From: Endothia cerciana
Lineage: Eukaryota; Ascomycota; Sordariomycetes; Diaporthales; Cryphonectriaceae
DNA length: 64,000 bases
Assembly: GCA_026119935.1 (NCBI GenBank)
Contig: JALRMH010000003.1
Location: forward strand, 124,001-188,000
Direction of reading: 5' to 3'
The stretch's first letter is position 1; every line of letters starts with the position of its first letter. The notes under the pieces are model-generated. The model had not been told where the DNA came from. It was given only the letters and a program-made list of their open reading frames with translations, and searched no databases. Below are positions 11,539 through 23,224 of this stretch, one piece after another. The translations under genes were made by a program, and so were the position numbers.

Positions 11539-13391
11539 ATGGAAGAGAAACTCCCCCCCCCACTCAGCTCTGGCCCGCCCATTCGCACTCCTCCCGCGCC
11601 AGCAGCAGCGGCAGAGCCCACGGATACATCTACGACGATTACGCCCGCGAGCTTCCCCCGAGGCCTCAGCTTTTCAGGACAATGAACTGCGACGGCCACA
11701 AGAGTAGGTTCAACAGGGAGCCGAAGATGAAGTCCCCAATCTACGTCGTCATCTGCCTGGCGGCGGTCGTCTTCCTCGTCCAGCTGGGTGTCAGCTTTGC
11801 TGACGTCTCTTCGACCTTGTCTCTTAGAGAACATCATCTGCTACAAATATTACTACGATACGTCGGGAGAGCTGTTGCCGCAAGGACAGTGCACTGTGGA
11901 TGCAGTTCAGGGTGAGCTGAATGTCATTTCGACAGGAGCTTTGATATTGGGGTACCCGCCTGGTATGTTCTCGCCCCGAGTCACTTTTGCGTTTTCAAGG
12001 TGAGAAGAGGGTGAAGAGGGCCTAGTGGTTGACGGTCTCGGGCCACAGGTGTCCTGGTAGCCATTCCTTATGGATCATTGGCGGACAGGCATGGACGGAA
12101 AGCTATTCTGGGAATATGTGTCCTCGGTATGGTCTTCTCGCAGCTGATCTGGATCGTTACGGCCTGGAACTGGCGCCGCTGGGATCTTCAGTATGTCTGG
12201 ACTTCCTCGGCTGCTTGGCTCGTTGGTGGAGGCGAGTCAGTGGCTGAGGCCATGGTCTTTGCCATAGTTGCGGATGTTTCACCAGAAGAGAAGAGGTATG
12301 TAGGACCGGCTTTCACATGACATACTACTTGCCCCTCCTATTATTTTGCTGTTGGTTTTGGTCTCTCTGACAACTACCTTAGGGCAGCTTACTTCCAAAT
12401 TGGGATCTGCGCTGTACTGCTAGCCGAGGCGATCGCTCCATTCATCGCCTCAGCAATGATGGGGCACTCAGTCTGGCTCCCGATTCTCGTGTCGCCGGCC
12501 ATCATGGCATTCGGTGGTCTGGGGATCACTCTGATCCCCGAGACACTCGACATAAGAATGGTAATGGAGAGACAGACGAATTACCAGTCAAGCACACCCA
12601 CCTTCTCCAAACGTGCCAAACGCTACGCCGCGGCCGTGAATTTCGACCCGTCCACCCGCTGGTCCCGCTTCCGCGACAGCGTCGACGCCACCATGCGTCT
12701 CCTCAGGACCCGAGACCTCAAGCTTCTGCTCCCAACCGCCTCGCTCACCACCCCAGTCGCCACAGTTACGGCGAGCATCGTCCTGCGATACACCCCCCTG
12801 CGCTTCGGCTGGACACTCGCACAGACGGGCATGATCCTCGGCGGGCTTCAACATCCTGGTGCTGCTCATCCTCCCGTTGCTGGGTATGGCCCTCTCCAAG
12901 GACGGTGATAAGGACCGCGATCTCGTCCCGGCACGTGTCTCGGTCGTCCTTCTCGTCGTCGGCCAGGCCGTTTTGCAGCAGCACCTACCGTCCCCGTGGC
13001 GCTTGTCGGCCTCACCATACTTACTCTCGGCACGGGTGCCCCGTCCCTGTGCCGAGCGGCCCTCACGCGGATCGTGGACAGCGACTCCGTGGGTGGTGTC
13101 TTCGGCATCGTGGCCGTGTGCGAGATGCTGGGGTACCTCGTGTGCGGTGTGGGCTTTGGCGCACTCTACCAGATTGGGATGGGGCGAGGCTTGGGACCGG
13201 ATGGCAAGCCACGGACCGATGGCAACGACTGGTGGCTGGCTCTGGTATTCTAAGTTGCGGCTGTGGTGTACTTTTGGTGTGGCGGTATGCTATGGATCGT
13301 CAATCCAAAGGCTGCTGGGACGGGTGACGGTGACGTGGAGAGTGTGCGGTCTGGAAGCTCGGGTGAGAGTGGGTGGCAAGGGCGTCCATGA
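11539..13391 (+). pseudogene. MFS transporter, disrupted by several frameshifts and a stop
   Basis: Twelve-TM major facilitator superfamily transporter of the fungal proton-dependent type, judged from YGSLADRHGRK (motif A, loop 2-3) and IVADVSPEEKR after TM4. Two ordinary introns are recognisable (GTATGT about 11964 to CAG 12048; GTATGT 12296 to TAG about 12382). The frame breaks at least three times: near 11820-11832 (between FADVSSTLSL and ENIICYKYYY), near 12845-12855 (after QTGMILGG, before FNILVLLILP) and near 12965-12990 (before ALVGLTILTLGTG). A TAA at 13251-13253 interrupts the last TM helix, which continues as VAAVVYFWCGGML up to a stop at 13389. The N-terminus is also unclear: the ATG at 11539 leads through a nine-C run into a stop. 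Every neighbouring housekeeping gene reads cleanly, so general sequencing error is unlikely. Confidence 0.8.
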
Positions 13392-13927
13392 GATGCGTGC
13401 GCTGGCTGATGGTAGGAGAACGAGGAAGTGTCCAAGGCTCGAGAGTGTCTCGGTAACAGTCTGAAGGCTGCGCGGGAGTATCTTCAAATCATCGTGTGGG
13501 TCAGGTGAGAGGTCCTGAGAATAGTGCTTCGAAATTCAATGAGGGCCTCAAGTCCTCTACCTTGTCGCATAGAGAGCCAGGCGGGAAGATACGAATGCCC
13601 ATTCTCAGTGTGATACACAACATTTCTCGTTTGATGGTATGCTGGCGTTGGTATCGCTAATCGCCCACAGCAGACTCCGCACCAGGCCAACCACGAGCCA
13701 GACCAGCCTGTTGGGGACATCACTTGACGGCCTGCGGGACGCATCTCACCATGGAGTGGAAAGTCGCCTATCAGAAGGCACATATGTTGGAATTGTTTTG
13801 ATTTCGTATGGCGGTGTCGATCATGTGGCAGACTGTGGATGGTCGGTCCCCTTTTGGCCCCTGCTTTGCGATTCTAATATCACCCAACCTCCAAACTCCC
13901 GCTGTAACCAAGTACGCCTCATGCTTC
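13392..13927. other. Intergenic between pseudogene and Gyp1 3' end
   Basis: Holds the presumed Gyp1 3' untranslated region (minus strand). No coding or structural feature recognised. Confidence 0.4.
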
Positions 13928-16035
13928 TCAAAGCTGCAAACTCTGTGACGGGCTCCTGCTCGACGAAGGGCCGCCTCTCAAGTGCGCCGCGGAGCCTTTG
14001 AACAGGCTCTGCCAGATATACGCCTCGCTGAGCAGTAGTTCAATGTCCTTCTCGGTCCATTCGCGCGTTGGCAGCGACTGCAGGAACATCATGATCTCCT
14101 GGAAGTCCATCTTGATGAGTTTGTCGGACCACTTGACCAAGAATGCGGCACACACATAAAGGTGGAATTCGGAGAAGCCATTCTCCTCGGCCTGGAACAG
14201 GTCAGTTGTCGAACAAGTGTCGAGCACTGGGAGGACTCACCATGTACGTGTCCCACATCCTGATGGTGTTCTTCACACTAATCTCTCGCATCAACAGACA
14301 GTTCATCCACCTGAAGCTGAACTGTATGAACTCCACGTGCTCCTTCTCCAGATGCCTTGCCAGCCCTGCATCAATCCTGGCCGTGAGGTCCTGCAGAGCC
14401 CGCACTTGTCGCTGGATTCCCGGTTGCGCTACAATGTAGTGATCTTGGATTCCATCTAGCAACTTTGTCAGGCACCAGAATGAGTCGGCCTCCACGGCAT
14501 CCAGCACAGCCTTCGGTAGCTGACCCGGATCCATACCCGACTCGATGTCTGGATCCGTGATATACACGCCAAGAAATGTCTGCCAGAATGGCGTGACCAG
14601 GTCATTGATTCCTTGGACATATCCGCTCGCAGGGTGCCGCACTGCCCATACGTAGAGGATGCGCTCGAGAGAGCGCTGCGTCGCTTCGTAGCCATATAAC
14701 TCGATGTGTGGATTCGTCCGTGGTACGTCGATGCTGATCTGATGCCAAACGGCTTCGTCCAACCCCCGATTGCCGCCTTTGGCTGCTATTGGCGCACTGC
14801 TTCCTGTGTTGCCTGTACCCTTATCAAACGCCTGTTTCACGCCGTCCAGATACTCCTTGCGCTTGCGCTCCAAGGTCGCGACCCTCCTCTCACTGCTTGT
14901 TGGTAGGTAGGAGAGCAAGAGCTGCCAGGTCATAGCCCTAACTTCTTCCGGAACGCCAGACCACGCCGCCGACCTCAAGTCTGGCAGGGCGACAGAAGAG
15001 GCCTGGAGGATCCTCTTGAACTTGTTTATTCTCGATATCCTGGAGTTGATCGCATCGACCTCCTTGGACAGGGCATTCGCGGGCACTGAGGGGTGGCTGA
15101 TGAGATGCAAGGCATTTGCCGGGTCCTTCAAGATCTCCTTGTATTGTGGTCTCAGTATCTTGCCCTCGCTCTTCTTGGGCATGGGGTATGATGGAGCAGG
15201 TCGCTCGATGGCAATATCGGCGCTGCCCGAACGTCGTCTCGTCTGGAAATCGAAACTATCTATATCTGGAGGCTGAGGGGTGGAGCTCGTGCTCGCCTTC
15301 GCGTGAGCATCCTGTATGCGCTTTGTCCTCCTCTTCATGTTTGACAAGCTGGGCAGGCCGAAGTCATCCCCATCGTCATCATCGTAATCGTAGATCTCCG
15401 CATCGTCCACATTCCAGTCCTCATTCGTGTTCGAGAGAAAGCTCATGTAGGTCTTGAAGGGGGGCGACGCCCGGCCGCGGCCATGACTCTGTCTCTGCGG
15501 AGAAGCTGCAGGTCGGCTGGCATGGGAGGAGGAGGAAGGTGTCTGGGGTCGATTCGAGGATGAAGCGGTCGGGACGTTCCTTGGGGTACGGTCAGCGCCT
15601 AGACGGGCCAGGCAGGAAAGGCAAGTCTCACAAGGAGTCGAGCTTCAACATATCTGCGTGCGAGTATGCTGCGCCCACGACGAGGCTAGACTCGCGCGTC
15701 GTCTTCTTAGGAACATTCGCTGGGGTGGCGTTGCGCCAGAACGGCGAGGCAGAACTGTATGGGAATTAGCATCGCCAACCCTATCAGGCAGTGTCAGAGG
15801 TCGCAGTACGTACTCGGACCTGTCTGTAACGGAGGGGACCAAGAGGAATCAGTCAGAAGGGCCCAGCCAGTTCGGGTGGGCGAGGGAAGCGGGCAAAGCA
15901 AAGACGAACCGACTTGAACCATCTCCTGCTTCGCCGCGTCAGTCTAGGTTGAGCACCGTCACGATCCAGAGACATGCTTCGGAACAGACTCACCTGCGGA
16001 GGCGGCTTCTTGCCGCTCCCAGAAGATGAAAACAT
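13928..16035 (-). CDS. gyp1: TBC-domain Rab GTPase-activating protein, Gyp1-like
   Basis: Rab-GAP of the Gyp1/TBC1D22 type, acting on Ypt1/Rab GTPases at the Golgi. Supported exons in transcript order: 15632-15754 (SASPFWRNATPANVPKK), 14241-15579 and 13928-14191. The introns between them, 15580-15631 and 14192-14240, keep frame. The TBC domain starts after LRSAAWSGVPEEVRAMTW. Both catalytic fingers are present: the Arg finger in SIDVPRTNPH and the Gln finger in GYVQGINDL. The tail has the usual FSEFHLYVCAAFLVKWSDKL and a Ser-rich end. A likely first exon at 15994-16035 encodes MFSSSGSGKKPPPQ before a GTGAGT. It ends in phase 0 while the next certain exon needs two preceding bases, so a micro-exon is probably missing from this model. 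The N-terminal linker is low-complexity. The gene is divergent from Hrp1. Confidence 0.88.
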
Positions 16036-16622
16036 GATTGAAGGGGGGGGGGGGCCTTGGACCGGTGAGTTACATGTATCAGCTCATTGTCGCTATGTTG
16101 AAGAAATGTTGAGGTCCTGCTCAGTGTTTGAAGCTACCCGAGACGAGAGGCACCCACTTGTTCGTCGTCCCTCTGCCCTGGTTCAAGACAGGCCTGAGAG
16201 TCTCCAGCCCGGTGCTCAGTCTGCTGTTAACTGCCAATTGACGTTCCCGCGCACAGACCAAACAGATAGACACTGGCCTTATCGATAAAGCCACCACCGT
16301 TCCCAGCCAGGGCAGTAGGCCCCCGGCAACCCCCAAGTTTTGCTGAGCAGACAGGCTGACTGATCATCTCGACTTCAACCACGTCTATTCATCTCCCCCC
16401 AACCCACACCCTCTTTCTAGCCCAACAACCGCCGACCACTCAACCTTTATTTGGTGCTCTGCCGCCAACAACATATTCCTCGCTTCATCCATCCATACAT
16501 ATCATCCGCATCCTCCTTCGAAACTGTGGCGAGGCCCTTCCACGACACTGTCAAGCAGGCTGCGCATCTGCTCGGCACAGTTTTCACTCTAGTTGACAGA
16601 ACAGACCAAACAACCAGCCAAC
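16036..16622. promoter_or_regulatory. Shared divergent promoter, Gyp1 and Hrp1
   Basis: 587 bp between two oppositely directed start codons. It must hold both promoters and leaders. There is a run of ten or more G near 16045-16054 close to the Gyp1 start, and a CT/CA-rich pyrimidine leader (about 16390-16500) typical of fungal 5' untranslated regions before Hrp1. No specific factor site is claimed. Confidence 0.5.
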
Positions 16623-19600
16623 ATGACCGAGCCCGAGAACTTCGAAGATGATCTCTTCGATGATCTGTGAGCGCCCATTGCTGTCCCATCTGTCGCTATT
16701 GCGCGTCCTCAATTGCTGATATCTCGCATAGCTACAACGACGACGAGCCTGCAAATGCGCCATCACAAGCCCCTCCCGAGCCTGCCGCTCCTGCGGCTGA
16801 GCCCGTTGCCAAGCAAGAGGACGAGACCAACATCAATACTGCTCAAAACGTAGAGGGTGGTGCCGGCGACGACTACCACATGAACGGTAATGAGGAGTAT
16901 GAAGAAGACGACGACGACGATGTTGACTTCAACCTCGGCAACGACGATTCCCATGCTCCCGAAACACCTTCCTACCACGACAGCGCTCCTGCGCCCGCAC
17001 CACATAAGGGGCCCAATGCCAAGGAAGATGGGTAAGTTGTCTAGAGACCTCCCCGAAACTCACCCTTCCCTCTTCCCCTTAACCGAATATGATGTCTGCG
17101 TTTGTTTTATCACCCTACCTCGCGTGCGAGAGCACGGCCAAATGGACCTTGACTGCGGGAGGCTGCCACACTGGCATGGGCTGGGTCCGAGGTTCGCGGC
17201 TGTCGTTGGTACTACAAGAGTCGGAGCAAGGGCATTTTGGGGCGGCCTGGACTGTGCAATAGGCTCTCGTGGCGCTGGGTGGAATGCCCGCCTGCGGGAT
17301 ACTCTCCGGCGGGGTCATATCCTGAGATGATCTTGAGTGACCCACTGTGGGATGGTCCACGTTTGCTATTGCTCGGGGCACTCTCACGGGCTTTGCGCGA
17401 AGCTGAAAACGTGCTGAAGGCAGTCGAGCCTGGCCTGCCTGCCACGCCACCAAGCAAGCGACTCAGAACCTCCTCCATCAATAGACGGATGGGCAAAGAG
17501 GCAAAAAGAGCTGGCCTGCAGCTGAGGTCCACACATGCGGCTGGTGTGGCATCAAATCGAGAAGGGCAAGGAGGCCTGTGCCATTTTGCCTAAAGAAAGT
17601 CAAGACAACACAGCCGAGGGGATAGAGTTGAGGTCAAGAACATCACTCGCTGGGAGCTTGAGCGCCCTCGAATAGCCCACGGATGGTACTTGTGGCTATT
17701 GAAAGGCCGCATTCTTCCACTCTTCTCCAGGACTTGTGTAAAGGTTGGATGCGAAGCGGATAGCGCTCGAGCCAGTCAGTACCTAGCTTGACGATAGCAA
17801 GAGAGAGACAGAGAGACAGTCCCAACAAGATCTCAGAATTTTCGACAATCTCCACTGCACCCGGGCTCTCCAATCATTCTCCGCTGCGTCGCCTTTCCCT
17901 CCAAACGTGAGAGTCATGAGGCGATACAGTACATCCGCCGACATCCAGCGGAATCGACAGAAGCCGGCCTTGTCAACACCGATCAACAACGCTTCACGCC
18001 CTACCCGACCAACATTCCCGGCAGTCATGGATACAGCAATGCTAGATACCCCGTTGGCGGGCGACGACTACATCCCACTTCAGCATGATGACGATGACAC
18101 GGTGTGCGGTGTTCTCGTCAAAGCCGGATCACCTCCGCCTCGCCTTCCCCTCACCATTTCCGACCATGTTGGATCGCACCCAGTAAAAGACGAAGATGAT
18201 ATCTACAAAGGGTACGGAAGCAGGGTGAAGCAAATTGCCTTCAGTGGTTCGTCAAGCCGCCCGGGTGCCAGGGCATGAAGTTGACATGTTTGCTACAAGC
18301 AAACCATGCAGCCATCTAAGTCCCCGCATCAAATCATGTGGCGGTGATCGTGGACCTAGACACGCACGAGCAAACGCAGACAACACTAACAGGCTTGCAT
18401 CATGTTGCGATTTCAAATGCTTGGACAGGGCGAGTATGCTAACATGTCTGTATCTTCGACAGCAAGATGTTCATTGGCGGTCTGAATTGGGAGACGACGG
18501 ATGGTGAGGACTCTCCGCAATTCTCGGCAATGTTTCTCATTCTTTTACTAACAGTGACTCCAAGAATCCCTTCGAGATTATTTCACCCAATTTGGCGAGG
18601 TGACCGAGTGCACGGTGATGCGGGACGGCGCCACCGGCCGTTCACGAGGCTTCGGCTTCCTGACGTTCAAGGACCCCAAGACGGTAAATGTTGTGATGGT
18701 CAAGGAGCACTACCTCGATGGCAAGATCGTAAGAGACATGTCTGACCCCAGGAAACATTGCCACTCATACTGATGGGCCAAAACAAACAAACCAGATCGA
18801 TCCTAAGCGGGCCATCCCACGAGATGAACAGGAAAAGACTAGCAAGATTTTCGTCGGCGGAGTATCTCAGGAGACCACGGACGCCGAGTTCAAGGAATAC
18901 TTCGCCCAGTTCGGCCGCGTCGTCGACGCAACTCTTATGATGGACAAGGACACCGGCCGGCCCCGCGGTTTCGGTTTCGTCACGTTCGAGTCCGAGGCGG
19001 GTGTCGATGCATGCCTTTCCACTGATCTTGCCATCCACGGCAAACCCATCGAGGTCAAGAAGGCCCAGCCGCGCGGCAACATGCGCGAAGAAGAAGAAGC
19101 TCGCGGTCGAGGCGGCGCCGTCGGCAAATTCGGACGCGGCAAGGGCGGCATGGCAGGCGCTGGAAACAACATGGAAGAGGGCGGTAGCGGCATGGGCGCT
19201 GGGGCCGGCGGCATGACACCCCAGGCAATGGCGCGCCAGATGCAGCAGATGCAGCAGATGTTCGCTATGTGGCAGCAGCAGATGGCAATGAACCGCGGCA
19301 TGGCTGGCGGCATGGGTGGTGGCATGGGTGGTATGGGCGGCATGAACCCACAGGCCCAGATGATGCAGATGATGCAGATGCAGCAAATGCAGCAGATGCA
19401 ACAGCAGATGATGGCGCAGCAGGGCGGCGGCGGCGCTGGCCGTGGCGGCGGTCCCGGCCCGAACAACCAGATGCAAGGTAATATGAGTCCGGCGATGATG
19501 CAACAGATGATGAACCAGATGGGGGGGGCTGGTGGTGGCGGCGGCGGCGGCCAGAATCAGCAGGGCGGCCCTCAGGCGGGCGGTCAGCGGCCCGGCTTCA

Positions 19601-19983
19601 ATGCCTACGACCAGCAGGTGTTCGAGCAGCAGAAGTATGCGCGCGGCGGCGGCGGCGGCGGCTACGGTGGCCAGCAGGGTTATGGCATGGGTGGCGCAGG
19701 CGGGGCGCCGACGTCCTGGGAGGGCATGTACGACGATGTCCCCCAGCCGAACGTCCCGATGGGAGGGCCGGCCGGCCCTAGCGGCCCCAGAGGCGGTGGC
19801 TTCAACCGCGGTCGCGGCGGTTACCAACACCAGCAGAGCCAGTCGCCTGGTCCTGTCGACCCGAACAAGGCGCCTCCTGCGAACGCGCCAACCGGGCCGA
19901 AGAATGCGGGCAGACCCGGTGCGAACTATCGCGGTGGTGGTAGGGGTGGTGGCACGCGGGGCTTCCACCCTTATGGACGCTAG
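16623..19983 (+). CDS. hrp1: Hrp1/Nab4-like RNA-binding protein (two RRMs)
   Basis: Nuclear polyadenylated RNA-binding protein of the Hrp1/Nab4 (cleavage factor IB) family, which acts in mRNA 3'-end formation and export. Five exons (16623-16666, 16732-17031, 18463-18503, 18565-18728, 18796-19983) give 578 residues, with phases matching at each join. An acidic N-terminal region (EEDDDDDVD) precedes RRM1 (RNP2 MFIGGL, RNP1 RGFGFLTF, about residues 117-192) and RRM2 (RNP2 IFVGGV, RNP1 RGFGFVTF, about 200-278). The C-terminal half is rich in Met/Gln/Gly (QMQQMQQM) and ends in RGG-type repeats (RGGGRGGGTRG), likely methylated and able to phase separate. Intron 3 (18504-18564) has a perfect TACTAAC branch site. 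Intron 2 is 1,431 nt, far longer than any other intron here; see the findings. Confidence 0.93.
18027..18211 (+). other. Candidate alternative first exon inside Hrp1 intron 2
   Basis: An open frame from the ATG at 18027 (longer form from 17907) reads MDTAMLDTPLAGDDY, then an acidic HDDDD stretch and KDEDDIYKG, and meets a possible GTACGG donor at 18212. It ends in the same phase (two bases, GG) as regular exon 2, so splicing to 18463 would give KGKMFIGG in frame with RRM1. This would make a protein with a different acidic N-terminus. Evidence is phase, donor and composition only; transcription is unproven. Confidence 0.35.
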
Positions 19984-20801
19984 ATAGGTCGTTCCATGCC
20001 GGCGCACGCGAACACACTGACCGGACGAAAGGACGCGCGCAGACCTGGCGCGGACAGAGAACCTCATCTTGATAGGCGCTGGAGGTCCAATCGAGGAAGT
20101 CCCGGCGCCTATCACGTCCTTTGGGCGGAATTGTGAAGTGCAAAGAAGAGCTGGAGAGATTCGGGCGCGGAGCCGGTACGACTGCCGACGTGCCCGGAAG
20201 CCAGCCATGATGGCACATGAGCGGCTCCGGGTGGAAATTGCCGCTTGCCATCACGAGGGCTTCAAGGGCCGGGCGGTGCCGGGCAGTTACATGTGACGCG
20301 GGAAGGGGTCTTCTAAAAATTTGTACGACTATTTTACTCGGCTCTGCAAGGTGCCCCGCATACGTTGATCGACGAGACGACCGAGGACATTTGGTTTCCC
20401 ATCGCACGTCGGACTGCACATGAAAAAGCTATATCTACGTTGAAAGGAGAAGGGGGGGGGGGGGGGAGAAAAAAGAACAAAACAAAACAAAACAAAAAAA
20501 TTTATTTATTTAAAGGGTTTAGTTGCACTCGGTCTCCTTCAGCCTTCAGCCGCGCCTGTTTTCCTTTTCTCCTGGTGCGGCCTGGTTAGTCAAGTGGTCG
20601 GCGGCGGCTTGTTTACCAATCTGCACCAGGCGGCCCAATATCACTAGTCGGTAGGGTGCCGCCTACATAGTTTGCGCTGCCCGATATCTCTAAGCAGAGC
20701 AATTGATCATGGAAGAATCTCACGACAAGCTGCGTGCGATATGTTTTGGTCGTGCCCGAGGTGAACATGACCTATATTCATCTCTGCCCATCCTGCTCCC
20801 G
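19984..20801. other. Convergent 3' interval
   Basis: Lies between the 3' ends of Hrp1 (+) and the dioxygenase (-). It contains a G run at about 20453-20466 followed by A-rich sequence (about 20468-20500). No gene recognised. Confidence 0.45.
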
Positions 20802-22049
20802 TCATGACGAATACAGCCTCGTGAACCCCTCCGCCGGCGGCTGCAGCCAGTTCCTCTCGTCGTACTCCCTCCCGTGGCCCTCGATCACGTGAAAGGTATA
20901 GATGATCCGCCCCTTCTGGCTGAGGTTCTTCTCGCTCTTGTGGAGCAGGTTGCCGTGGATGAGGACGAGCGACCCGGCCTTGACCTCCCCAGGGACGTAC
21001 TCCTCAGCCCCGGCCGGCGCACCGGCCTTGTCCTCGCCGTACTCCTCACCGGGCGGGAACCTGGAGCCCTCGTTGGCGACCATCTCCGTGCCGACGTTTC
21101 CAGCCTTGCGCACGAGGCGCTTGGAGATGGGCGCCCACTAATCTCACAGAGAAAGAAGAAAATACACAAGTCAGCCAGTCGGTCGGTAGGTCGGTCGGTC
21201 GATTAGTCAGTCAGTCATCCTCCCACCCCAGAGGAACAGACCTCGCCCCAGCCTACAACATGGAAAGAAGGAAGGGAAGAAGAAAAAAAAAAAAGAAAAA
21301 AAAAAAAGGAAGAGCAGGAGAGGGGGGGTGGGGTTCGAGGCGGCGGCCTCCTCCCTCGGGTGAGGCGGGTAAGGGCGGCGACATCTCTCTCAATCACCAT
21401 CTCGGTCTCGACTCACCCTGTGCGACCCCGGCGCGAAGCTCAGGCAGCCGTTCTCGAGCGTGGCGTCCTCCAGGGCATACCAGAAGCCGACGGCGCTCGG
21501 CGGCTCTGTGTACAGGAAGGTGCTGTCCTGGTGGGGCGGGACGGCGCCGCCTATCTCGGGCTGCTTGCAGATGACCATGCTCTGCAGGCAGCGGGGGTCG
21601 GCGAAGCCCAGGGACCGGGCGATGGCGGCGGGCTGGTGGGCGGCGGCGGCATCCCCGTCCCCGCCGCCGTCGCGGAGGAGGCGGGCGAAGGGCGGGGAGA
21701 GGGCGTGCAGGTAGTGGCCGATCTTGTTGATGGCGCGCTCCTTGGGCTTGGTCAGGCGGCCGGCGGCGTCGAAGGCGTCCTCCTCGAAGAAGAAGCGGAC
21801 CTTGTCGCCGGAGGAGAGGAAGTAGTCGTCGCCGACGTGGTCGCCGGCGCCGTCCTCGCCGCCGGTGGAGAACGTCGTCATGGGGTGGGAGGCGAGGTCG
21901 AGGCCTGCCAGGAGGGACCGGGTCTCGTCGAGGAGGGCGCGCACGGTGGAGGGGCCGAGGGCGTCGGGGATGATGAGGTAGCCGTCGCGGTTGAAGGTGG
22001 AGAGCTGGGCGGCGGTCAGGCCACCTGAGGGGTGGGATGTCCCGGGCAT
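20802..22049 (-). CDS. Phytanoyl-CoA dioxygenase (PhyH) family protein
   Basis: Fe(II)/2-oxoglutarate-dependent oxygenase of the PhyH family. Exons 21417-22049 and 20802-21137 (minus strand) give 322 residues. The 279-nt intron is filled with low-complexity sequence, including (GTCG)n/(GTCA)n around 21172-21216 and an A-rich stretch near 21280-21308. The jelly-roll ligands are visible: His173 and Asp175 in PPHQDSTF, the distal His277 in HGNLLHKSEKN, and the 2-oxoglutarate-binding Arg288 in KGRIIYTFH. The substrate cannot be told from sequence; relatives act on phytanoyl-CoA or small metabolites. The N-terminal FNRDGYLIIPDAL matches the usual start of the domain, so the ATG at 22049 fits. Confidence 0.88.
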
Positions 22050-23224
22050 TGCCTTTTTTTGTTCTTCCTTCCCCCTGGGTCTTCTTTTATTTCTTCCCCC
22101 CCCCTGTATGGTCCCTGGATGTGATGTTGGACGTGTTTTTGTGTGTTATCGTGAGATGGGATCTGGGTGCCCCTCTCTCGTGACGGCGAGAGGAAGCACC
22201 CCACATTGGACCAGAGGCTAGCGGTCTATTATGGCTGGGGCTGGCACATGTCTGTCGTGAGGGCCCAGACAACAACGCCCGAGGTCGGCTGGGTCCGATG
22301 ACATGCTTATATGAGACTCACGGTAGGCCTCTTCTGAGGCTTGTCATCCGGCGCATCTCAATATACATACAATACATATACACAGCACGGTCTGTTGTTG
22401 TTCGGCTGTGAAGCCGGCTGGGCGCCAGGGGGCTGGCTGCTGGGACTTAGATAGTGCAATATCTCAAGATGGCACGGACATGGCATTGTCCTCGCGTTCC
22501 AGCACACCTTTTTCTTTTCTCTCTTCAATGCTGAGATGCCCGGGCTATGGTGTTTGGATCAGGTGACCCGTCCTGTCCATTAGGCGACAAGACAGAGCGA
22601 GGACGGCAGAACATGTAATAATATTATGTACATATATATTCGCTCATAACCGTGGATAACCAACCCTACAGGCCAACTCTGGCCGTTTGCGGTCGGGCCG
22701 GCCAATCAGCGAGCGCACCACAGGGCCTAAGTAGGGATTGCATCATGGTGCAGCGCAGGGGGCCCAGAGGCTGGGGGGCCACTGGAGGGGCTACTGACTA
22801 CTGCATATAGCTCCACGGGCAGAAAACTTGGAGCTCCAGACCACCAGCTCCACCTCCACCTGATCCTACCACACCCACCGCGTCCCCTCTCGACCATAGC
22901 ATCTCAGAACGGGCATCCGTGGATTGGCTGACCGGCCAGCCTCACTGTCATCCTCAAGCCAGCGACCAAGGGAAAGAAGGAAGGAAGAAAGAAAAAGAAA
23001 GAAGAAAAAAAAGGGACAGTCCCGCTCTGAAAAGAGTCGGAGCACCTGGGCAGACAGACGGCTCACGAGGATTCCCCGAGTCTCCCGGTGGAAGATTCCA
23101 GCGCCCCGGACACCCGGGCCCGGACATATCAGCTCACCCTCCTGCGCGATACTTTTTATCCACCCCTTCCCTCTTCGGCCTGAACGCTGTCCTAGACTTG
23201 GAGGACGCTGGTGGGAGACACGCG
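22050..23224. other. Divergent intergenic: promoters of PhyH and DUF1279 genes
   Basis: 1.2 kb between two divergent genes. It contains a CCAAT box (about 22699-22706, GGCCAATCAGCG), AT-rich TATA-like sequence around 22617-22645 and a purine-rich (GAA)n stretch near 22972-23010. A frame open upstream of 23225 is probably leader rather than protein. Confidence 0.4.

Noticed and set aside
11786..11825. 40-nt intron GTGTCA...CTTAG in the MFS gene
   Set aside because: It would restore frame, but it removes residues expected in TM1/loop 1, the donor is poor and the length is below the usual minimum. A one-base indel fits better.
18080..18200. C/D-box snoRNA in the Hrp1 intron (TGATGA at about 18086)
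   Set aside because: No CTGA D box or terminal stem at a suitable distance; the bases are better explained as Asp codons of the candidate exon.
18700..20208. 502-codon antisense frame over Hrp1
   Set aside because: Mirror of the Gly/Met/Gln-rich Hrp1 tail; His/Leu/Ala-rich with no domain. Shadow frame.
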